A DNA stretch of 48,418 nt. Origin: JBMORO01 sp049322295 (GTDB lineage Bacteria; Patescibacteriota; Minisyncoccia; RBG-13-40-8-A). The notes beneath the pieces are model-generated. The model saw only the letters and a program-made list of their open reading frames with translations. It did no database searches and was not told the origin of the DNA. Below, piece after piece: positions 43,670 through 48,418 of the stretch (position 1 is its first letter; every line of letters starts with the position of its first letter). Location of the stretch: contig JBMORO010000052.1 in assembly GCA_049322295.1 (NCBI GenBank), positions 1-48,418 on the forward strand, in the 5' to 3' direction. Position numbers and translations under genes: made by a program.

Positions 43670-43698
43670 ATTATAACAGAAAGATAAAAGTCAATGAA
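43670..43698 (-). promoter_or_regulatory. Promoter of the two surface-protein genes
   Basis: TATAAT at 43670-43675 with TTCATT (43693-43698) at 17 bp. A TTGACT is also present but only 13 bp away. Predicted leader about 110 nt. The -35 region overlaps the 3' end of the upstream GT4 gene. The rest of the gap (43553-43669) shows no other clear feature. Confidence 0.45.
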
Positions 43699-44884
43699 TA
43701 CTTTTGTGGATAAACTCCAAAATCTTTTTTGCTCGTCTACCCCAGGTATATTTCTGAACATCTTTAGATGCTTGTTCAGAAACTCTTTTAGCTAAGTCCG
43801 GCTTATTCAAAAATTCTTCAATCCCCTTAGCTAAAGATGATGGGTCGCCTGGTTTAACTAATATACTATTCCTTTCATTAAGAATTTCTCGAATCGACGG
43901 AAGGTCAGAGGCTACTATTGGCTTCCTGCTTGCCATATACTCAAAAAGTTTTAAAGGGGAACAGTAGTAAGCATAATGTTTTTCCCAGGGAAAAGGAATA
44001 ACTAAAATATCCGAAGCTTTCTCATATCTAGGCACCTCACTAAATGGAACCCTTTTAACAAAAATCAAATCTCTATTTAAAAGGCCAACTCTTTTTGTCT
44101 CTTCTTGATAATCTCTAATTTCTTCTTCTTTACCGCCGACAAACATCATCATCAAATCTCCTCTGCCTTCATCTTTTAAAATTTTTAGAGCTCTGAGCAT
44201 ATCCCCAAGACCTTTCTCTCTTCCCTTTGTATAAAATTGACCAATATAAGAAATTAATATTTTATGCTGGGGCAAATTTAGTTCCTGGCGAAGTTCTTCT
44301 TTTGATTTATTAATTCTATCAAACATCTCTAAATCAACGGCATCAGGCGCAACAAATATTCTATTCTTCTCCTTAATTGATTCTTTCATTAAAATCTCTC
44401 TCATTAATTTAGTGATAACAATAACAAATTTTATTCTTTGATATAAAAATTTCTCATAAAATCTAAATTTGGATGGTAGACTATGAGCCTCGTATATTAA
44501 ATTCTTTTTAAACAAACTTAAAAATAAAAGAGTAAACCTGTCTCGAGAATATATAATATCAGACCTTTTAAAAAATAAATAAATTAATGTTAAAAGAGCA
44601 AAGCTAATATTTTGAACCCAAAAACCAAGATGACCAATATATTTTTTAAAAGGAATTAAATCTAAAGAAAAAACCCTTTTAATCTTAAATTTTTCTCTAA
44701 TTCCGTAATACTCAAAGGGGTTGGCTTTTTCAACAACTCCACCAAAACGAACAGGTATAATAAGCTCAACCTCGCCACCGAGTTTAGTAAAAGCTTCGCA
44801 CATCTTCATCGTCTGATAAGAATTAGCCTTCTCGGCTGGAATCACCGATGTAGTAATATAAATTATTTTCATCCCCTTAGACAT
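43691..44884 (-). CDS. GT4 family glycosyltransferase (5 of 7)
   Basis: 397 residues. Acceptor-side N-terminus IIYITTSVIPAEKANSYQTM and donor domain ISYIGQFYTKGREKGLGDML, with the late YYCSPLKLFEYMASRKPIVA segment as the E-x7-E region. The open frame starts at 44884 (MSKGMKII); the second methionine at 44872 is an equally good start for a GT4 protein. Last gene of the minus operon that enters from the right edge; the promoter of the surface-protein unit follows at once. Confidence 0.88.
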   Translation of the reverse strand: MSKGMKIIYITTSVIPAEKANSYQTMKMCEAFTKLGGEVELIIPVRFGGVVEKANPFEYYGIREKFKIKRVFSLDLIPFKKYIGHLGFWVQNISFALLTLIYLFFKRSDIIYSRDRFTLLFLSLFKKNLIYEAHSLPSKFRFYEKFLYQRIKFVIVITKLMREILMKESIKEKNRIFVAPDAVDLEMFDRINKSKEELRQELNLPQHKILISYIGQFYTKGREKGLGDMLRALKILKDEGRGDLMMMFVGGKEEEIRDYQEETKRVGLLNRDLIFVKRVPFSEVPRYEKASDILVIPFPWEKHYAYYCSPLKLFEYMASRKPIVASDLPSIREILNERNSILVKPGDPSSLAKGIEEFLNKPDLAKRVSEQASKDVQKYTWGRRAKKILEFIHKSIH

Positions 44885-44902
44885 TTTTTGTTTTGGGTTG
44901 CC

Positions 44903-44930
44903 CCGTTAGAAATAACGCTATGTCTAACGG
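44903..44930. repeat. CCGTTAGA hairpin between two minus-strand genes
   Basis: CCGTTAGA and TCTAACGG around a 12-nt loop, in the 49-nt gap between the radical SAM and GT4 genes. No U-tract follows in the minus direction, so this is probably a dispersed hairpin repeat, not a terminator of the operon. Confidence 0.5.
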
Positions 44931-44933
44931 AGT

Positions 44934-46355
44934 TCATTTTTTTATATACCTTAACCCTGTCTTAATTAATGATTTTAAGTCTCCGATTGATCTAACCTTT
45001 CTAAGTTTCCTAAATCCCTTCTTCAAAATCCCTCCTCTTGTGCCTAATTCTTTTGTCATAATAGCTTTAATTTTTTCTATTTCCTTGCCGGGCCATTCCA
45101 TTAAAAATAGAGAGGGGTCATCGCCAGTAATTTTATATTTCTCTGACTGATAAGGACTATTCCAAGAAAAATCCAAAGGCATAATACCTTGCTTTTTTGC
45201 CATAAGCTCTAATTCTGTGCCAGGATAAATTACCGTAAATCCATAAGCAGGATAAGAATTTCTAATTTCTCGAAGCTCTTTCATTAAATTTATAGTCATT
45301 TTCAGGTCTTCCATTGTTTCTTCGGGCAAATTGACCATAAAATTAGTCACTACCGCCATCCCAACTTTAGAAGAAAGTCGGACAGCTTCTTTTGCTTGTT
45401 CAACGGTTATGTTTTTTTTAATAACTTTTAAAATTTTCGGACTACCCGATTCTATCCCATAACTTATTCTAATACAATTAGCTTTTCTCATTAATTTAAG
45501 AAGGTCTTCATTGACAGTATTAACTCTTGCTCTGGCATACCAAACAATATCGAGTTTTCTTTTTAGAATTTCTTCGCAAACCCCCCTTACATGATCGTGA
45601 ACCAATGTCATCGTATCATCCCAAAAATCAAATCCTTCATATCCATATTCTTTGTGCAAAAATTCAACTTCATCAACAAAATTTTTAGGACTTCTTAATC
45701 TTAAAACTGTCCTGGCATTAGCACAATAAACACAAACATTGGGACAGCCCCGACCACTTAACACGCCAACTGCCCTAATATTAGTACCATCAATAGGTCG
45801 AGTGTACTGTTTCAAATCAAATAGATGCCAAGCTGGCATTGGTAACTCATCAAGATTCATTATCAAATCAGTTAAAGGCTTCTCTATAATTTTGCCACTC
45901 TGTCCTCTGTAAGCCAAACCCGAAACTTTATCAATATCGCCTTTTTCCTCCAAAGTATTCAGAAATTGAACAACTGCTTTTTCACCCTCCCCCCTGATTA
46001 TAAAATCTATTTCCGACACAATCTCTAAGGCATTTTTGGTTGTTAAAGAAAAATGCGGTCCGCCAAATAGGGTAATAATCTTGGGGTTATTTTTCTTTAA
46101 TTCTTTAGCCAGGGCAATAGCTTTGAATCTATTATCAGTAATGGAATGGATTCCTACTACATCTGGATTTTTATTTAAAATTCTCTTAGCTGCCTCAGAA
46201 GGACTAAAACCATAAGTATGAGCATCAAAAATTTCAACTTGATGATGACTAAATTTTTCTATATAAGCGGCAATATAACCAATGCCCAAAAAGGGCAAAC
46301 CTTTTCGCTCAAGGTCTCCTTCCGCCCGAGGACTGGTTGTTAATACAATTTTCAT
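44934..46355 (-). CDS. Cobalamin-binding radical SAM enzyme (7 of 7)
   Basis: 473 residues. N-terminal B12-binding part with TSPRAEGDLERKGLPFLGIG, LFGGPHFSLTTKNAL and FIIRGEGEKAVVQFL. The radical SAM cluster motif is CPNVCVYC (C204, C208, C211), preceded by GVLSGRG and followed by FDFWDDTMTLVHDHV and YGIESGSPKI. The C-terminal tail is short and basic. Its start overlaps the upstream GT4 gene by 4 nt, and it is followed by a GT4 gene, so this paralogue is embedded between two transferases. Confidence 0.9.
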   Translation of the reverse strand: MKIVLTTSPRAEGDLERKGLPFLGIGYIAAYIEKFSHHQVEIFDAHTYGFSPSEAAKRILNKNPDVVGIHSITDNRFKAIALAKELKKNNPKIITLFGGPHFSLTTKNALEIVSEIDFIIRGEGEKAVVQFLNTLEEKGDIDKVSGLAYRGQSGKIIEKPLTDLIMNLDELPMPAWHLFDLKQYTRPIDGTNIRAVGVLSGRGCPNVCVYCANARTVLRLRSPKNFVDEVEFLHKEYGYEGFDFWDDTMTLVHDHVRGVCEEILKRKLDIVWYARARVNTVNEDLLKLMRKANCIRISYGIESGSPKILKVIKKNITVEQAKEAVRLSSKVGMAVVTNFMVNLPEETMEDLKMTINLMKELREIRNSYPAYGFTVIYPGTELELMAKKQGIMPLDFSWNSPYQSEKYKITGDDPSLFLMEWPGKEIEKIKAIMTKELGTRGGILKKGFRKLRKVRSIGDLKSLIKTGLRYIKK

Positions 46356-47509
46356 TTAAATAACTTTATAAATTTATTAACAATTTTATCCAAAGAATAT
46401 TCTTTAACTTTCTCTAATTCTTCTTTTCTAAAGCTATTATATAATTCTTTGTCCGAAAGCAATGTTTCTATCTTATGGGCGAACATCTCAATATCGCCCG
46501 GCTTGACTAAAAATCTCTGGGCAGTCTCTGGGGAAATTTCTCGCACTGCCCCCACGTCAGAAGCAATATAGGGAATACCCATGGCCATTGCTTCTAATAA
46601 AACCCGTGGAAAACCCTCTTCCATTGACGGCATAATAAATAAATCAGCTTTGGCGTAATATTCGACAAGGTCTTTATTTGGCACAGCCCCCACAACTATA
46701 ATAAAGTTTTTTAATTTATTTTTCTCAATTTCTTCTAATAATTTTTCTTTATACGGCCCGTCACCGATAACCATTAAATTTAAATTTTTATTAGGTGGGA
46801 TGGCTCCGGGCCTTTTAAATTTTAAATTATTCATAATTGGAACAATCATATCAGCGCCCTTTCTTTTTGATAACCAGTGAACAAACAATAAAACCTTCGG
46901 TTTCGCTGATTTACGCTGATGACTACGCGAATCAACGCTGAATTCTGCGTCTTTCTGCGCTGCTATCTGCGTTCTTCTGCTTCTACTAAATCTGTTTAGA
47001 TTTATCCAATTTGGCATTATTTTTATCTTTTGGGGGCTCAAATTGTAGTGTTCGCTATATCCTTGTTTCATAATTTTACTGCCGGTTACTAAATAATGGG
47101 ATAATTTCAAACTCAATTTATAACCAAGACCAGGCAATGTTCTTTGCTTAAATAACCAATTCATTGCGCAATTCCAGTAATATGATTTTCCTCCAAATAT
47201 CCTAGAAATAATTCCAGCATTAATTGCCCCAATATAACAAATATGGGTGTAAAAAATTCTGTATCCTAAAAATCTGGCTTTTAAAAGTGCAAAAAAACTT
47301 TCTAAAAATCTGAAGGGAATAAATCTAAACTTTTGGATATAAAACTTGTTTGTTAATTCTACATTATTGGTGTCTGATTTCTCTATTATTAAAAATATAT
47401 CTAAATGTTTAGATAATTCTCTTAAAAATTCGTAGTGATGATAAAAATGACCAGCAGTATTTTCGCTATATTCTGGCAGAATATAACAAATTTTTGTACG
47501 CTTCCGCAT
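46352..47509 (-). CDS. GT4 family glycosyltransferase (6 of 7), with long repeat-derived linker insert
   Basis: About 385 residues from the ATG at 47507-47509 (MRKRTKICYILPEY), which fits the family better than the upstream extension to 47590; that extension lies inside the preceding gene. Donor domain: VLLFVHWLSKRKGADMIVPI and MPSMEEGFPRVLLEAMAMGI (E-x7-E). Between WINLNRF and VLLFVHW is an insert of about 30 residues, RSRRTQIAAQKDAEFSVDSR and onward, encoded by repeat DNA at 46901-46986. The GT4 at 38453 has a related, shorter insert at the same site. It overlaps the upstream GT4 gene by 44 nt. Confidence 0.86.
   Translation of the reverse strand: MRKRTKICYILPEYSENTAGHFYHHYEFLRELSKHLDIFLIIEKSDTNNVELTNKFYIQKFRFIPFRFLESFFALLKARFLGYRIFYTHICYIGAINAGIISRIFGGKSYYWNCAMNWLFKQRTLPGLGYKLSLKLSHYLVTGSKIMKQGYSEHYNLSPQKIKIMPNWINLNRFSRSRRTQIAAQKDAEFSVDSRSHQRKSAKPKVLLFVHWLSKRKGADMIVPIMNNLKFKRPGAIPPNKNLNLMVIGDGPYKEKLLEEIEKNKLKNFIIVVGAVPNKDLVEYYAKADLFIMPSMEEGFPRVLLEAMAMGIPYIASDVGAVREISPETAQRFLVKPGDIEMFAHKIETLLSDKELYNSFRKEELEKVKEYSLDKIVNKFIKLFK
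46901..46986. repeat. TCTGCGT-type repeat insert, copy 3 (longest)
   Basis: Contains TTACGCTGAT, TACGCGAATCAACGCTG, ATTCTGCGT, TTCTGCGC, ATCTGCGT and ends TTCTGCTTCTA, the same 3' end as copies 1 and 2. In frame in the GT4 linker. Confidence 0.72.
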
Positions 47510-48418
47510 AATTTTTAATTGCTTTTTTTCTCTCAAATTGCTGGACTGTATTATAGCCATTTTCAGCAATTCTTCTACGTAAATTTTCATCTTTTAATAA
47601 ATCTAAAATCTTCTCAGTGATATCATCATTATCCCAATCAATAAATATCCCGTTAGCTTGCCCCGAGCTCCTCGAAGGGTCTTTGATTACGTCTATCATT
47701 GCTCCAACTCTAGTTGTAATTACTGGTAATTTACAAGCCATCGCCTCTAAGCAAACTCTCGGACCTCCCTCATTAAAAGATGGCATTACAAAAATCTTTG
47801 ACTGATTATAGATTCTTGCCACATCTTCTATGCTCGGCAACCAGCCGGCAAATTCTACATTATCCTGTAATCTATTTTTCGCAATATATTTTTCTATTTT
47901 AGGTTTTAATGGTCCGTCGCCAATAATTATAAATTTGAAATTTGGGGTTTGGGATTTAAGTTTTTTTGTTGCTTTAAGCAACAAGTCGATTCCTTTGTTT
48001 TTAACCAATCTCCCAGAAAACACTAAATCGTATTTTTTCTCAAGATTTTGGGGCTTGAATATTTCTAAATCAATATAAAAGGCAGGAATATATTTTATTT
48101 TTTTTTCATCAACCCCTGACTGTTTTAGAAACTCGGGGACTTGGTTTTGATTAATTACCCGGACTGCCCTAGCTTTTTTGGCAAAATATTTTATAAATAA
48201 CCTAGCTAAAATTTTATAAAACCATTCTTTAAAACTTCCTGCCCTCGGATAGCCAGTAATATGCATTACTTCTAAAATATAGGGTATCTCTAAATAAAGA
48301 TTATTCTCAGGAGAGACCCTTCGCAGCCCGAGCGGGCACGGTTCCCGCCTCTGGCGGGAGAGCGAGGGCGAGACGGAGCGCGACGCCTCGTTGGGGCGTC
48401 GACGCGTGTCGAAACGAG
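47466..48418 (-). CDS. GT4 family glycosyltransferase (7 of 7), 5' end beyond the window
   Basis: The frame does not begin at the ATG of 48266. It is open to the right edge and reads ENNLYLEIPYILEVMHITGY, the natural inner part of a GT4 N-terminal domain, so the gene is partial. Further motifs: FSGRLVKNKGIDLLLKAT, the sugar-binding FVMPSFNEGGPRVCLEAMA (E-x7-E) and GGPRVC. Two repeat-derived stretches are read in frame: KDPSRSSGQANGIF (47662-47682) and, at the far right, an arginine-rich GC-rich segment (48312-48418). The latter has no counterpart in other GT4 proteins and may be an insert or the edge of a repeat where assembly stopped. Stop at 47466. Confidence 0.82.
   Translation of the reverse strand, partial: RFDTRRRPNEASRSVSPSLSRQRREPCPLGLRRVSPENNLYLEIPYILEVMHITGYPRAGSFKEWFYKILARLFIKYFAKKARAVRVINQNQVPEFLKQSGVDEKKIKYIPAFYIDLEIFKPQNLEKKYDLVFSGRLVKNKGIDLLLKATKKLKSQTPNFKFIIIGDGPLKPKIEKYIAKNRLQDNVEFAGWLPSIEDVARIYNQSKIFVMPSFNEGGPRVCLEAMACKLPVITTRVGAMIDVIKDPSRSSGQANGIFIDWDNDDITEKILDLLKDENLRRRIAENGYNTVQQFERKKAIKNYAEAYKNLLYSARI
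47662..47682. repeat. Short GACCCTTCGA/GAGCTCGGG-type repeat in a GT4 gene
   Basis: Read on the minus strand as GACCCTTCGAGGAGCTCGGG, encoding DPSRSSGQ. The 9-mer GACCCTTCG also opens the repeat segment at 48315 on the + strand. Confidence 0.55.
48312..48418. repeat. GC-rich multi-hairpin repeat segment at the window edge
   Basis: About 107 bases of far higher GC than the surrounding DNA. Contains TCCCGCC-TCT-GGCGGGA (48343-48359), a GACGCC/GGCGTC hairpin (48382-48400) and GACCCTTCG near its start. Open in frame with the partial GT4 gene. Probably a dispersed palindromic repeat cluster. Confidence 0.65.

Noticed and set aside
47466..48266. Complete GT4 gene starting at the ATG of 48266
   Set aside because: The frame stays open to the window edge and the residues before that ATG fit the GT4 fold (EIPYILEV), so this ATG is internal.
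3073..48418. Insertion sequence or prophage in the glycan locus
   Set aside because: No transposase, integrase or phage structural gene was found; only short repeats are present.

Overview
The window looks like a piece of a Candidate Phyla Radiation (Patescibacteria) genome, probably a Parcubacteria-type lineage. The evidence is AT-rich DNA, a SecA with the long insertion seen in that group, surface proteins with a repeated C-terminal domain I associate with Parcubacteria, tightly packed genes, and many palindromic repeats lying inside coding sequences. TGA acts as a stop (for example at 15748-15750), so the Gracilibacteria/Absconditabacteria recoding does not apply. Taxonomy is inference; there is no rRNA here.

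Layout. 1-647 is the 5' part of secA (minus strand), preceded by a secreted gluzincin-type metallopeptidase (669-2465). 2466-3072 has no protein gene. On the minus strand it holds two consensus promoters, a short RNA with its own terminator, and a roughly 325-nt nested hairpin element that forms the leader of the metallopeptidase gene. Two 30-bp repeats in that element contain a 12-nt sequence exactly complementary to the predicted 5' end of the short RNA. I consider this the most novel-looking part of the window.

3073-48418 is one very large cell-surface glycan locus. It holds an O-antigen ligase/polymerase-like protein with TPRs, a polyprenyl-phosphate sugar-1-phosphate transferase that would start the glycan, a Wzx-type flippase, two GT2 polyprenol-type transferases, seven GT4 transferases, three GT-C-like membrane proteins, three YbhN/LPG_synthase_TM-type membrane proteins, five class I methyltransferases, two AsnB-type amidotransferases, a DegT/DnrJ/EryC1 aminotransferase and an alkaline-phosphatase-superfamily phosphodiesterase. 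There are seven different cobalamin-binding radical SAM enzymes. A two-gene surface-protein unit (41532-43552), with a clear terminator, interrupts the locus.

Working model (inference): the glycosylphosphotransferase at 5407 loads the first sugar on undecaprenyl phosphate; GT2 and GT4 enzymes extend it; radical SAM, methyltransferase, amidotransferase and aminotransferase enzymes decorate sugars or lipid; Wzx exports the product; and the Wzy/WaaL-like protein polymerises or attaches it. Most genes overlap by 4-25 nt or are separated by a few bases, so they form a few long operons: + 5407-13029, + 14488-18780, - 23208-41397 and - 43691-48418. Dedicated nucleotide-sugar synthesis genes are absent.

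A second theme is repeat DNA read in frame. Palindromic or repeat-derived peptides sit in SecA, three GT4 enzymes, an AsnB, the Wzy-like protein and the partial GT4 at the right edge.
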